Assembly: GCA_937880925.1 (NCBI GenBank)
Contig: CALGGB010000135.1
Location: forward strand, 1 to 46,061
DNA: 46,061 bases
Direction of reading: 5' to 3'
DNA from: an uncultured Rhodospirillaceae bacterium
GTDB lineage: Bacteria > Pseudomonadota > Alphaproteobacteria > SP197
Part shown: piece by piece, positions 1 to 9,324 of the stretch
Position numbering within the stretch: position 1 is the stretch's first letter
Layout: every line of letters begins with the position of its first letter
Program-made: the position numbers and the translations under genes
The notes under the pieces: model-generated
Seen by the model: only the letters and a program-made list of their open reading frames with translations
Told to the model about the DNA's origin: nothing
The model's database searches: none

Positions 1-1
1 G

Positions 2-1006
2 GTGCTGCGCGCCGACGACGCCGTTTCCTGGACCATGGTCACGGCCTGGCCCAAGGGCGCGCCGGGGGTGGGTGGCAGCGCGGAGCGTTTCGCCGCCATG
101 GTGGGCGCCATGTCGGGCGGGCGGCTTACCATCACGGTCTATGGCGCAGGCGAGATCGTGCCCGCCTTCGAGGCCATGGACGCGGTCCAGCAGGGCACCG
201 CGGACCTGCTGCACGGCTCGCCCTACTTCTGGGTCGGCAAGTCCAGCACGCTGAACTTCTTCACGACGCTGCCCTTCGGCATGACGGCCAACGAGTTCAG
301 CGCCTGGCTGCGCTTCGGCGGCGGTATCGAGCTGTGGCGCGAGCTCTACGGCGATTTCGGCGTCACGCCGTTCTACGCCGGTTCCTCGGGCGTGCAGGCG
401 GGTGGCTGGTTCACCCGCCCGATCGACACGCTGGACGATTTCAAGGGCCTGAAGTTCCGCATCGCCGGGCTGGGCGGCACCGTGCTGGCGCGCCTGGGCG
501 TCAACGCCGTGTTGCTGCCGCCGGGCGAGATCGGCCCGGCCCTGCTCTCGGGCGCGATCGACGGCGCCGACTGGATCGGGCCCTGGAACGACATCGCCTT
601 CGGCCTTTACCAGTCCGCGAAGTACTACTATCTGCCGGGCTGGCACGAGCCCGGCCCGTCGCTGGAGATCTCGATCAACACGCAGAAATGGCAAGCCCTG
701 CCCGCAGACCTGCAGGCGATCGTCGAGAACGCCGCTGCCGCCTGCGCGGAGGCGACTCTTGCCGACTTCAACTTCCACAATATCGAGGCCTATCCCAAGC
801 TCGCCGAGCTGGGCGTGGAGGTGCGGAGCTTCTCGCCTGAGATCATCGACAAACTGCGCGAGCTCTCGGGCGAGGTGGTCGCCGAACTGGGTGCGGCCAA
901 CGAACTCTCCCAGCGCATCCACGACAGCCACATGGCCTTCCTCGCCCGCGCCCGCGCCTACGCCCCCTATGCCGAAGGGGGGTTCCTGGCCAACCGCAAC
1001 GGCTGA
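2..1006 (+). CDS. TRAP transporter substrate-binding protein, TakP-like (5' end cut by window)
   Basis: This is the periplasmic solute receptor of a tripartite ATP-independent (TRAP) transporter. The reading frame is open to the left window edge, so the N terminus and export signal peptide lie outside; the GTG at 2 is not taken as the true start. The DctP fold is recognisable from motifs such as FKGLKFRIAGLGG (about residues 149-161), GAIDGADWIGPWND (about 184-197) and a YYYLPGWHEPG segment, which resemble the 2-oxoacid-binding TakP subgroup. That suggests a keto-acid or similar carboxylate ligand, but the ligand is inferred. The DctQ and DctM membrane subunits are not in the window and are probably upstream. 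A strong hairpin follows the stop. Confidence 0.88.
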   Translation: MLRADDAVSWTMVTAWPKGAPGVGGSAERFAAMVGAMSGGRLTITVYGAGEIVPAFEAMDAVQQGTADLLHGSPYFWVGKSSTLNFFTTLPFGMTANEFSAWLRFGGGIELWRELYGDFGVTPFYAGSSGVQAGGWFTRPIDTLDDFKGLKFRIAGLGGTVLARLGVNAVLLPPGEIGPALLSGAIDGADWIGPWNDIAFGLYQSAKYYYLPGWHEPGPSLEISINTQKWQALPADLQAIVENAAAACAEATLADFNFHNIEAYPKLAELGVEVRSFSPEIIDKLRELSGEVVAELGAANELSQRIHDSHMAFLARARAYAPYAEGGFLANRNG

Positions 1007-1042
1007 ATCATCGGCGGCGCGGTGCGCCGCCGCTCATTCACC

Positions 1043-1102
1043 CCTCCGTCGTCATCCCGGACAAGCGCCGTCAGGCGCGCCGATCCGGGATGACGATGGA
1101 GG
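1043..1102. repeat. Long palindromic intergenic element after the TRAP gene
   Basis: Two 19-base arms (1043-1061 and 1084-1102) are reverse complements with a single mismatch, around a 22-base centre that holds a smaller GCGCC/GGCGC stem. The core GTCATCCCGGA / TCCGGGATGAC is typical of dispersed intergenic palindromes in alphaproteobacteria. It can also end transcription of the TRAP operon, although no T-tract follows. Confidence 0.75.
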
Positions 1103-1212
1103 GAAGAAGGGTGTGGGGAGTCGCCACGTTCTTCACGAAATCCTACCTCCGCGTCTCCGCGCGGTTCTCTTCCACTGGCGCATCGCGACCTCTGCCGTGC
1201 TATGAGCGCGCC

Positions 1213-2511
1213 ATGAATCGCAACGATCCGCGCATGATTGCGCTAGATGCCCTCATGGCTTGCCTGGTCGACGGCAAGCCGCTGGACGAAACCCTGGAGC
1301 GCGACCGGCGCCTGGCGGGCGTGGAGAAGCGCGACCGCGCGCTGGTCCATGCCATCACGGCCGAGGTCTGCCGCCGGCGCGGCCAGATCGACGCCCTGAT
1401 CAAGGGCTGCCTGCAGAAACCCCTGCCGGCCAAGGCCATGCTGCCGCGCATGATCCTGCGCATGGGTGTGGCCCAGCTGATGTTCATGGATCTGGCGCCC
1501 CATGCCGCGGTCTCCACCGCCGTCGATCTGGCGCGTGTGCGGGTCGGCGCCTTCGCCAACCTGGTCAACGCCGTGCTGCGCCGTATCCAGCGCGAGGGCG
1601 AGGCCTGGATGGCCGAGCAGGACGCCGCCCAGCTCAACGCGCCGCGCTGGCTGATGGACAGCTGGACCGCGGCCTATGGCCCCGAGACGGCCCATGCCAT
1701 CGCCGCGGCCCATCTGGAGCGCGCGCCGCTCGACCTTTCCGTCGCTTCCGATGCTGCGGGCTGGGCCGACAAGCTGGATGCCCGCCTGCTGCCCACCGGC
1801 GGCCTGCGCCGTGCCCAGAGCGGCCAGGTGGAGGACATGCCGGGCTACGGCGGCGGCGGCTGGTGGGTCCAGGATGTCGCGGCCAGCCTGCCGGTGCGCC
1901 TGCTGGGCGATGTCCGCGGCCAGCACATCGTCGACCTCTGCGCCGCGCCGGGCGGCAAGACCGCCCAGCTTGCCGCCGCCGGCGCCCGCGTCACCGCCGT
2001 CGATCTCTCCGAGAAGCGTCTGGAGCGGCTGAAGCAGAACATGTGGCGCCAGAAGTTCGAGGTCGAGACCGTGGTCGGCGATGCCGTCTCCTGGCAGCCC
2101 GAGACGCCGCCCGATGCCGTGCTGCTCGACAGCCCGTGCAGCGGCACCGGCACGATCCGGCGCCATCCCGACATCGCCTGGACCAAGACCCAGGAGGATG
2201 TCACGCGTCTGGCCTATCTCCAGGGCCGCATGATCGAGCACGCCCTTTCCATCGTGAAACCCGGCGGCATCGTCGTCTGTGCCGTGTGTTCGTTGCAGCC
2301 CGAGGAGGGCGCCGAGCAGTTCCGCGCCCTGATGGCGCGGCGCACCGACATCACCCACCTGCCGGTCGCTCCGGAGGAAATCAGCGGCCTGGCGGAAGCC
2401 ATCGACGGCGACGGCAACCTGCGCACCCTGCCCAGCCTGTGGCCCGAGCTTGCCGGCATGGACGGCTTCCACGCCATGCGCTTGCGGCGTTCCGGCGAAG
2501 CTGGTACCTGA
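1213..2511 (+). CDS. rsmB: 16S rRNA (cytosine-967 C5)-methyltransferase RsmB
   Basis: RsmB methylates C967 of 16S rRNA using S-adenosylmethionine. The 432-residue protein has the usual architecture: an N-terminal NusB-like RNA-binding domain (about residues 1-140) and a C-terminal Rossmann methyltransferase. Visible motifs are [11 protein letters not shown] (SAM-binding motif I), [15 protein letters not shown] (motif IV with the releasing Cys) and a VCSLQPEE segment holding the catalytic Cys of motif VI (VCS rather than the commoner TCS). I chose the ATG at 1213; the open frame reaches back to 1090 but that part runs into the palindromic repeat and does not look like RsmB. No strong ribosome binding site is visible. 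The rpe gene follows after 5 bases, so the two are probably co-transcribed. Confidence 0.93.
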   Translation: MNRNDPRMIALDALMACLVDGKPLDETLERDRRLAGVEKRDRALVHAITAEVCRRRGQIDALIKGCLQKPLPAKAMLPRMILRMGVAQLMFMDLAPHAAVSTAVDLARVRVGAFANLVNAVLRRIQREGEAWMAEQDAAQLNAPRWLMDSWTAAYGPETAHAIAAAHLERAPLDLSVASDAAGWADKLDARLLPTGGLRRAQSGQVEDMPGYGGGGWWVQDVAASLPVRLLGDVRGQHIVDLCAAPGGKTAQLAAAGARVTAVDLSEKRLERLKQNMWRQKFEVETVVGDAVSWQPETPPDAVLLDSPCSGTGTIRRHPDIAWTKTQEDVTRLAYLQGRMIEHALSIVKPGGIVVCAVCSLQPEEGAEQFRALMARRTDITHLPVAPEEISGLAEAIDGDGNLRTLPSLWPELAGMDGFHAMRLRRSGEAGT

Positions 2512-2516
2512 CCTGC

Positions 2517-3176
2517 GTGCAGAAACCGGTCCGCATCTCACCATCGATCCTGGCAGCCGATTTCGCCCGCATGGGCGAGGAAATCCGCGCGATCGATGCC
2601 GCTGGGGCCGACTGGATCCATGTCGACGTGATGGATGGCCATTTCGTGCCCAACCTCACCTTCGGCCCGCCGGTGATTGCCAAGCTGCGGCCCCACACGG
2701 CCAAGACCTTCGATGTCCACCTGATGATCGAGCCGGTCGATCCGCTGCTTGATGCCTTCATCGGGGCGGGCGCCGACATCGTCACCATCCACATCGAGGC
2801 CGGACGCCACCCCCACCGCACGCTCCAGGCGATCCGCCAGGCGGGCAGGAAGGCCGGCATCTCGCTCAATCCCGGCACCCCCGCCAGCGCCGTGGCCGGC
2901 GTGCTCGACATGGTCGACCTGATCCTGGTGATGAGCGTCAATCCGGGCTTTGGCGGCCAGGGTTTCATCGAATCCTCGATTGGCAAGATCGCCGAGCTGC
3001 GCGCCATGATCGACAGCGCCGGTTTCGACATCGACCTGGAGGTCGACGGCGGCGTCGACCCCGTGACCGCGCCGCGCGTGATCGCCGCGGGTGCCGATGC
3101 GCTGGTCGCCGGTACCGCCGTCTTCAAGGGCGGCCCGGACGCCTACGCCGCCAACATCGCCGCGCTGCGGGCTTAA
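2517..3176 (+). CDS. rpe: Ribulose-phosphate 3-epimerase
   Basis: Rpe interconverts ribulose 5-phosphate and xylulose 5-phosphate in the pentose phosphate pathway, and in the Calvin cycle where present. The protein is a 219-residue TIM barrel of normal family length. Signature motifs are present: [15 protein letters not shown] near the N terminus, [17 protein letters not shown] with metal-binding His/Asp, [16 protein letters not shown] (phosphate loop) and EVDGGV. The start is the GTG at 2517, five bases after the rsmB stop, because the conserved N terminus begins directly after it. The rsmB-rpe-heparinase order is common in alphaproteobacteria. Confidence 0.95.
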   Translation: MQKPVRISPSILAADFARMGEEIRAIDAAGADWIHVDVMDGHFVPNLTFGPPVIAKLRPHTAKTFDVHLMIEPVDPLLDAFIGAGADIVTIHIEAGRHPHRTLQAIRQAGRKAGISLNPGTPASAVAGVLDMVDLILVMSVNPGFGGQGFIESSIGKIAELRAMIDSAGFDIDLEVDGGVDPVTAPRVIAAGADALVAGTAVFKGGPDAYAANIAALRA

Positions 3177-3237
3177 GGCCCATGGCGGGCGCCAACCCTT
3201 GGGTTTCGCGCGGTAACGCGGGGACGCGGGGCAGGCC

Positions 3238-4935
3238 ATGAGCCGGCGCGGGGCATCGCGCATGGGGCCTGCCGAGCGGATGCGGGCGCTGCTCTTCGGC
3301 TCGCCGCTCTACCGCTTCACGCTGATCGGGCGCGCGCCCGATCAGGTGCTGCAGGCGCCGACCGACCCCTGGCCGGGCGAGGCCGAGCGCGGCCGGCGCA
3401 TGGTGGAGGGCACCTGGCGGCTGGCCGGGCAGACGCTGACCTTCGATCTCAAGCAGTCGGGTGGCGCGCCGCAGTGGTATCCCGATACCGCCTGGCAGGG
3501 CTGGCTGGAGGAACTGCACGGCTTCCAGTGGCTGCGCGACATGCGCGAGGCCGGCGGCACGGCGCGCCAGGGCGCGCGCCATGCGGTGGCCGGCTGGATC
3601 GCCGACTGCGGCTCCTGGGACCGTTTCGCCTGGCGGCCCGACATCCTCGGCCGTCGTCTGGCGGCCTGGCTGACGCACGGCGATTTCCTGCTCAACGGCG
3701 CCGACGCCCTGTTCCGTCGCCGCTTCCTGCAGAGCCTGTCCGAACAGACCCGGCATCTGGCCCGTGTCGTCAATGCCGGGCCGGAGGGCGCGGGCCGCAT
3801 CGCCGCGGTCAAGGCGCTGCTTTATGCCGGCCTTGCCCTGCCCGGCGCGGAGAAGCGCCAGACCCAGGCCTTGCGCCTGCTCCAGCACGAACTCGACCGC
3901 CAGATGCTGGCCGACGGCGGCCAGCGGGAACGCAACCCCAGCGTCCAGTTCCGCCTGCTGCGCGATCTCGTGGAGACCCGCATGGCGCTGATCGGCGCGC
4001 GCAAGCATGTGCCCGACTGGCTGCAGCAGGCGATCGACCGGGCCGCGCCCATGCTGCGCTTCTACCGCCATGGCGACGGCGGGCTCGCCCTGTTCAACGG
4101 CGGCGCGGAGGGCAGCGCGGAGCTGATCGACAACGTGCTCGCCATGGGCCAGGCGACCGGCAAGCCTTCCCAGCGCGCGCCCCACACGGGGTACGAGCGG
4201 ATGGTGGCCCGCAAGACCCTGGTGCTGGTCGATGCCGGGGCGCCGCCCGCGCCCGATTTCGCCAGCGCCGCCCATGCCGGGCCCCTCTCGTTCGAGATGA
4301 GCGTGGCGCGCGAGCGCCTGATCGTGAACGTCGGCGGTTTCATCGGCCCCGATGCCGGCTGGCGCAACGCCGCCCGTGCGACGGCAGCCCACAGCACCGT
4401 CGGCATCGACGACCGCAACAGTGTCGAGATCCGCAAGGACGGCAGCCTGGGCCGCGTGCCGCGCCATGTCACCGTGGAGCGCCTGGAACAGGACGGCGCC
4501 CAGCTTCTGGAGCTGAGCCACGACGGCTATCGCCCGACCAGCCGCCTGGTCCACCACCGCCGCCTCTACCTCTCGGCCACGGGCGAGGACCTGCGCGGCG
4601 AGGATTGCCTGGAGGGCCCGGGCGGCGAGGTCTTCGCCATCCGCTTCCACCTGCACCCCGATGTTCAGGCCGCCCTGGTCCAGGACGGCCAGAGCGCCCT
4701 GCTGCGCCTTGGCAGCGGCGACGGCTGGCGCCTGCGCGCCACCGGCGGCGTGCTCTCCCTTACCGACAGCGTTTATCTCGGCGGCAAGGGCGGCATGCGC
4801 CGCAGCCAGCAGGTCGTGGTCTCGGGTGGCCTCAACGGCGAAAAGACGACGGTGAAATGGGCCCTGGTGCGCGTGCCGCCGCCGGTGAAGAAGAAGCGGC
4901 GGACGGCGAGCCAGGACGAGGATGCAACAGCCTAG
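3238..4935 (+). CDS. Heparinase II/III family protein
   Basis: This 565-residue protein belongs to the heparinase II/III-like polysaccharide lyase family found beside rsmB/rpe in many alphaproteobacteria. It has an all-helical N-terminal part (about residues 60-290) and a C-terminal beta-rich lyase-type domain (about 350-540) containing the conserved AHSTVGIDDRNSVEI block. The true substrate of this chromosomal subfamily is not established; a role in cell-envelope or exopolysaccharide turnover is only a guess. No signal peptide is evident, and the C terminus ends in a Lys/Arg-rich tail. It starts 61 bases after rpe, and the next gene begins 14 bases after its stop, so the four genes look like one transcription unit. 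Confidence 0.85.
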   Translation: MSRRGASRMGPAERMRALLFGSPLYRFTLIGRAPDQVLQAPTDPWPGEAERGRRMVEGTWRLAGQTLTFDLKQSGGAPQWYPDTAWQGWLEELHGFQWLRDMREAGGTARQGARHAVAGWIADCGSWDRFAWRPDILGRRLAAWLTHGDFLLNGADALFRRRFLQSLSEQTRHLARVVNAGPEGAGRIAAVKALLYAGLALPGAEKRQTQALRLLQHELDRQMLADGGQRERNPSVQFRLLRDLVETRMALIGARKHVPDWLQQAIDRAAPMLRFYRHGDGGLALFNGGAEGSAELIDNVLAMGQATGKPSQRAPHTGYERMVARKTLVLVDAGAPPAPDFASAAHAGPLSFEMSVARERLIVNVGGFIGPDAGWRNAARATAAHSTVGIDDRNSVEIRKDGSLGRVPRHVTVERLEQDGAQLLELSHDGYRPTSRLVHHRRLYLSATGEDLRGEDCLEGPGGEVFAIRFHLHPDVQAALVQDGQSALLRLGSGDGWRLRATGGVLSLTDSVYLGGKGGMRRSQQVVVSGGLNGEKTTVKWALVRVPPPVKKKRRTASQDEDATA

Positions 4936-4949
4936 AAGGAGACCGGCCG

Positions 4950-5300
4950 GTGGACGTCTATCACATCTGGGCCGGGCTCAAGCCGGGCACGCGGGACATG
5001 GACTTTGCCGAGGCCGTCCACGGCTATCTCGGCCATCTCAAGGGCGAGGGGCGCATCGCGGGCTATCGGCTGACCCGGCGCAAGCTGGGGCTGGGCCATC
5101 CCAACCTGCCCGAATGGCACATCACCATCGACTTCGAGGGGCTGGCGCAGATGGACGAGGCGTTCGGTGCGGTTTCTTCGCGCACCGATCCCATCGAGGG
5201 GTTGCACCATGCGGTGAACGCCAAGGTCGAGGGCGTGTTCTTCGCGCTTTACCGCGACTTTCCCGACGGCGGGCGCAAGACGGGCGAGGAGCGCTTCTAG
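4950..5300 (+). CDS. DUF6614-like small conserved protein
   Basis: This 116-residue hypothetical protein starts at a GTG preceded by AGAAGGA (4934-4940), which overlaps the stop codon of the heparinase gene and indicates translational coupling. It contains VYHIWAGLKPG at the N terminus, GYRLTRRKLGLG and LPEWHITIDFEGLAQMDEAF in the middle, and a C-terminal VFFALYRDFPD. The pattern suggests a compact alpha/beta ferredoxin-like (dimeric barrel) fold. I recognise it only as a conserved alphaproteobacterial family, probably DUF6614. The function is unknown. Confidence 0.75.
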   Translation: MDVYHIWAGLKPGTRDMDFAEAVHGYLGHLKGEGRIAGYRLTRRKLGLGHPNLPEWHITIDFEGLAQMDEAFGAVSSRTDPIEGLHHAVNAKVEGVFFALYRDFPDGGRKTGEERF

Positions 5301-5320
5301 GCAGCGACACCGCCGACACG

Positions 5321-5437
5321 GGTCATCCTCCGCGAAAGTGGAGGATCCATGCTGTGGCCTGGAAACAGGTGCGGCCTTTCCGTGGTGCGCCCTGCTGCGT
5401 TACAGCATGGACCCTCCGCCCGCGCGGAGGGTGACCA
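5321..5437. repeat. Composite inverted repeat upstream of the glutamine synthetase
   Basis: Two arms of about 35 bases (about 5321-5356 and 5400-5434) are imperfect reverse complements, and each carries its own small palindrome (CCTCCGCG...GTGGAGG in the left arm). The spacer is about 45 bases. The arms read like the dispersed 'GTCATCC...GGAT CCATGC' intergenic repeats of Rhodospirillales. The rest of the 5301-5542 gap holds no gene that I can support. Confidence 0.65.
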
Positions 5438-5542
5438 TCGAAGAGAAAGGCCTTCGGGCCCCACCCTTTGGGGTGCAATCGGGAAAAACCGGCGCTAGAG
5501 TTCGCTTCCGATCCGGATCCGGCAATTTCACAGGGGGCATCC

Positions 5543-6876
5543 ATGGCACGAGCGGCCGCGAAACAGAGCTATGCGCAGATGGCGAAGGCCAAGGGCATCA
5601 AGTATTTCCTGATCAGCTATTCGGACCTGGGCGGCGTCTCGCGCTCCAAGCTGGTGCCGGCCGCGGCGATCGATACGATCGTGGCCGATGGCGCGGGGTT
5701 CGCCGGCTTCTCGACCTATCTCGACATGACGCCTGCCCACCCGGACATGTTCGGCATGGCCGACATGGATTCCATGATCCAGCTTCCCTGGAAGCCGGAA
5801 GTCGCCTGGGTTCCGGCCAACCTGATGATGTCGGGCAAGGAGGTCGGCCAGGGGCCGCGCAACGTGCTGCGCCGCATGATGGCCAAGGCCGCCAGCCAAG
5901 GCCTCTACATGAAGACCGGCGTGGAATGCGAATACCACCTGATCAACGCCGACGGCTCCGACATCTCCGATGCGCGCGATACCGCGGCCAAGCCCTGCTA
6001 CGACCAGCAGGCCCTGATGCGCCGTTACGACGTCGTCTCCGAGATCTGCGATGCCATGCTGGAACTCGGCTGGGGGCCCTACCAGAACGACCATGAGGAT
6101 TCCAACGGCCAGTTCGAGATGAACTGGCACTACGACGACTGCCTGGTCACGGCCGACCGCCACACCTTCTTCAAGTTCATGGTGAAGTCGATCGCCGAGA
6201 AGCACGGCCTGCGCGCCACCTTCATGCCCAAGCCGTTCATGCATCTCACCGGCAACGGCTGTCATGCCCACGTCAGCGTCTGGGACGAGGGCGGCAAGAA
6301 GAACCTGTTCCACGATCCCAAGGGCGAACTCGGCATCTCCAGGCTGGGCTATCACTTCCTGGGCGGCATCATCGCCAACGCGGAAGGGTTGACCTCGGTC
6401 TTCAATCCCACGGTCAACAGCTACAAGCGGATCAACGCCTCGGTGACCTCCTCGGGTGCGACCTGGGCGCCCAACACGATCAGCTACACCGGCAAAACCG
6501 CACCCACATGATCCGCATTCCCGATCCCGGCCGCTTCGAGCTGCGCCTGATGGACGGGGCGACCAACCCCTACCTGTGCCAGGCCGCGGTGCTGGCCGCC
6601 GGTCTCGACGGCATCGCCAACAAGACCGATCCGGGCAAGCGTCTCGACATCAACATGTACGAGGTGCGGCGCAACTCCGACCTTGCCAAGATGAACGTCA
6701 AGCGCCTGCCGCTCAACCTGCTCGACGCCCTGCGCCAGACCGAGAAGTCCGGCCTGCTGCGCGAGGCCTGGGGCGACGAGACGGTCGATGCCTACATCAA
6801 GATGAAGGCGCGCGAGTGGAACGAGTTCAACCGCCACCTCACCCAGTGGGAACGTGACATGACGCTGGACTGCTGA
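5543..6876 (+). pseudogene. glnT: Type III glutamine synthetase (GlnT), interrupted by a one-base frameshift
   Basis: This gene is a type III (GlnT) glutamate-ammonia ligase, which makes glutamine from glutamate, ammonia and ATP. The first frame runs from ATG 5543 (ribosome binding site AGGGGG at 5532-5537) to a TGA at 6509-6511. The rest continues in the next frame to 6876. The break is at GGCAAAACCGC (6491-6501): the family sequence Gly-Asn-Asn-Arg-Thr-His-Met is restored by adding one base after GGCAA, giving a 444-residue product of normal length. Both halves are otherwise well conserved, including NGQFEMNWHYDDC, HLTGNGCHAHVSVWD and IRIPDPGRFELRLMDGATNPYL. The lesion removes the part of the active site that binds nucleotide and substrate. 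It could be a sequencing error or a young pseudogene. Confidence 0.9.
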
Positions 6877-6960
6877 CCGCAGTCCACACCTTCTCTCCCT
6901 TGTCGTGCTCCGGCCTGACGAGGAAGCCCATGCCGCGGCCCAGCTGAGCGGACCCCTGCC

Positions 6961-7881
6961 ATGATTCTCGTCTTCGGCTCGCTCAACATGGATCTCATCG
7001 TGCCGGTGCCGCATCTGCCTGCGCCGGGCGAGACCGTGCTGTCGCCGGCGCACGCCACCGCACCCGGCGGCAAGGGCGCCAACCAGGCGGTGGCGGCGGC
7101 GCGCGCAGGCGCCGAGGTCGTCATGGTGGGCTGCGTCGGGCGCGATGCCTTCGGCGACGATCTGCTGGAGCTCGTTTCGGCCGCCGGGGTCGATACCCGG
7201 CCGATCGATCCGGTCAACGCGCCCACGGGCGTTGCCGTGGTCTGCGTCGCCGACGACGGGGAGAACCACATCGTCGTCGCCGTGGGCGCCAACGGCAGCG
7301 CCAGCCACGAGCAGGTCGACGACACCATGCTGGCGGCCTGCTCGACCCTGCTGATGCAGATGGAAACGCCCCTGCGCGAGGTCTTCACGCTGGCCGCGCG
7401 GGCGAAGAAAGCGGGCTGCCGGGTGATCGTCAACGCCGCGCCTGCCGGGCCGATCATGCCCGAGACCATGGACCTGCTGGTGGTCAACGAGGGCGAGGCG
7501 CTGGCCGTGGCACGCGCCATCGGCATGGAGACCGAGCAGGATGCCCGCGCCGTCGCAGCCAGCCTGTGCCGGCTCCATGGCCTCTCCACCGTCGTCACCC
7601 TGGGCGGCCGGGGGGCAATCGCGGTGACGCCGGAGGGCAACTGGCAGATCGGCTGCCTGGCGATCGAGCCGGTCGACACGGTGGGTGCGGGCGATGCCTT
7701 TACCGGCACCCTGGCGGCCGCGCTCGACAACGGCATGGCGATGGCCGATGCCCTGCGCGCGGCCTCGGTCGCCGGGGCGCTGGCCTGCCTGCAGCACGGC
7801 GCCATGCCCTCGCTGCCCGATGCCGAGGCGATCGACGCCCGCCTGGAGGAGCTTGCTCCGGCCGAAGCCTTTACGCTTTAG
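6961..7881 (+). CDS. rbsK: Ribokinase, PfkB family
   Basis: This PfkB-family sugar kinase probably phosphorylates ribose to ribose 5-phosphate. The 306-residue length is normal. Family signatures are present: the N-terminal GSLNMDLIVPVPHLPAPGET with the sugar-binding GGKGANQAVAAARAG loop (about residues 39-54), and the C-terminal DTVGAGDAFTGTLAAAL carrying the catalytic Asp and anion hole. There is no adjacent ribose transporter, so another small sugar or nucleoside is possible. Its stop (7879-7881) overlaps that of the convergent TPR-SGNH gene by 4 bases. Confidence 0.88.
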   Translation: MILVFGSLNMDLIVPVPHLPAPGETVLSPAHATAPGGKGANQAVAAARAGAEVVMVGCVGRDAFGDDLLELVSAAGVDTRPIDPVNAPTGVAVVCVADDGENHIVVAVGANGSASHEQVDDTMLAACSTLLMQMETPLREVFTLAARAKKAGCRVIVNAAPAGPIMPETMDLLVVNEGEALAVARAIGMETEQDARAVAASLCRLHGLSTVVTLGGRGAIAVTPEGNWQIGCLAIEPVDTVGAGDAFTGTLAAALDNGMAMADALRAASVAGALACLQHGAMPSLPDAEAIDARLEELAPAEAFTL

Positions 7882-9323
7882 GACCCGGTGGCCCGGAGCG
7901 CGGCAAGGGCCTCCAGCAGAACAGCCGGGCGGACATGGTTGGTGTCGATGAAATGGCGCCGCAAGGCATTGCCATCCTCGTCGCGGGTGACCGCGTGAAC
8001 ATCGACCAGGGGCAGGCCGCGCGCGGCGGCCTCCGCGGCGAGCCGCTCGTTGAAGCGGGCGATGATGCCCAGGAATGCTTCACGCTCGCCGCCGCCGATC
8101 AGCGTGGTGTTCACATTGGTCATGGGTGGGCTGGCCAGCCACAGGGTCCAGCCCCGTGCCTGCGCGGTGTCGGCCATGAAGGCGACATAACGGGCGACCA
8201 GGTCGTCGGTCATGGCGCGCCAGTCGGCCAGCGGGTTCCTGCGCAACACGCGCATCAGCCCTTCCTTGTAGCGGCAATCGAGTTCGCCGAAGACGCCCAG
8301 CACCGTGGCGCCCTCGGGGATCGCCACGGCGGTCGCCTCGAAGAACGCGCGGTAGGGCGAGGGCTCCTCGCGCACCAGATGCCAGGCCTTGCAGCCGAAC
8401 GCCAGATGGCTCTGCAGCCGGCGTTTCTCTCCCAGGGTATCGAGCACCAGGCCGCTGTAGCTCAGGACATGGCTGTCGCCCATGACATGGATGGTCGACT
8501 CCGCCTCGCCCGCATAAGCCGCCGGATTGGCCTCGCGCCAGGCCAGCAGTCCTTCCAAGATGCCGAGGTAGGTGAGGAAGACGGAGCGGTTGGGGGCATC
8601 GGCGTAACCCTCGCCGGCCAGGGGACGGGCGCGTTCGCGCAAGGCCCGGCAGGCCGCCACGTCGCCGGCCAGCCAGGCCGCGATGGCCCCGGTCACGGTC
8701 TCTCCGAAAACCTGGTTGGGTGCGGTCGCCGCGGGCAGGCCGTCCAGCTCGCCGAGGCGGCCCAGGGCAAGCAGCACCAGGGCCAGGTGATGGTTGGGGT
8801 CGGCGGCGGGGCGCGGCGCGCTGCGCACGGCCAGCAGCAGTTCGGCCGCCTCGGCGATCTCGCCGCGTCGGTAGAGCAGGGTCGCCAGGAGCTGGCGGGC
8901 ACCGGGCATGTCGGGCTTGAGCGTCAGCGCGCGCTGCGCAGCGACCTCGGCCTCCTCGGACCGCTCGAGGCGCTGCAGCAGGATCGCCTCCTGGAGGTGG
9001 CCCATGGGTTCGCGCGGGTTCATCGCGGTGGCGCGGCGCTGGGCCTCCAGCGCCTTGTCGATCTGGCCGATGCCCAGATAGACCTCAGCCTGGGCGCGGG
9101 GCACGTCGGGCAGCTGGTCGTTCAGTTCGCCGGCGCGTTGCAGCAGGGCAAGGGCTTCTGCGGCATCACCGTCCTGGAAGGCGATGATGCCGAGCAGGCA
9201 GTGGGCGCGGGCATGTTCGGGCTCCACGCGCAGGACATCGCGGCAGAGCTTGCCCGCCTCCTGGCGCTTGCCCGCGCGCAGGTGGCTCATGACCGACATG
9301 ATGAGCTGGTCTGTTATGGCCAT
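7878..9323 (-). CDS. TPR protein with C-terminal SGNH-hydrolase-like domain
   Basis: The 481-residue protein has TPR repeats over roughly residues 5-200 and a C-terminal domain (about 275-475) that looks like an SGNH/GDSL hydrolase. Visible elements are HVMGDSH (residues 279-285, nucleophile Ser 284 region), FGELDCR (345-351) and DTNHVRP (460-466), giving a possible Asp-His pair. I infer an esterase or acyltransferase that acts on a partner held by the TPR part; the substrate is unknown. No signal peptide is seen. The ATG at 9323 lies one base after the stop of the upstream oxygenase gene, so translation of the two is almost certainly coupled. The stop overlaps that of rbsK. Confidence 0.78.
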   Translation of the reverse strand: MAITDQLIMSVMSHLRAGKRQEAGKLCRDVLRVEPEHARAHCLLGIIAFQDGDAAEALALLQRAGELNDQLPDVPRAQAEVYLGIGQIDKALEAQRRATAMNPREPMGHLQEAILLQRLERSEEAEVAAQRALTLKPDMPGARQLLATLLYRRGEIAEAAELLLAVRSAPRPAADPNHHLALVLLALGRLGELDGLPAATAPNQVFGETVTGAIAAWLAGDVAACRALRERARPLAGEGYADAPNRSVFLTYLGILEGLLAWREANPAAYAGEAESTIHVMGDSHVLSYSGLVLDTLGEKRRLQSHLAFGCKAWHLVREEPSPYRAFFEATAVAIPEGATVLGVFGELDCRYKEGLMRVLRRNPLADWRAMTDDLVARYVAFMADTAQARGWTLWLASPPMTNVNTTLIGGGEREAFLGIIARFNERLAAEAAARGLPLVDVHAVTRDEDGNALRRHFIDTNHVRPAVLLEALAALRATGS

Positions 9324-9324
9324 G

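Noticed and set aside
1243-2544. A 433-codon minus-strand frame opposite rsmB
   Set aside because: Antisense to a clear RsmB; its product has no recognisable domain.
6491-6511. Programmed ribosomal frameshifting as the explanation for the broken glutamine synthetase
   Set aside because: The zero-frame reading GGC-AAA-ACC is not a standard slippery heptamer and no stimulatory structure is apparent; a missing base is simpler.
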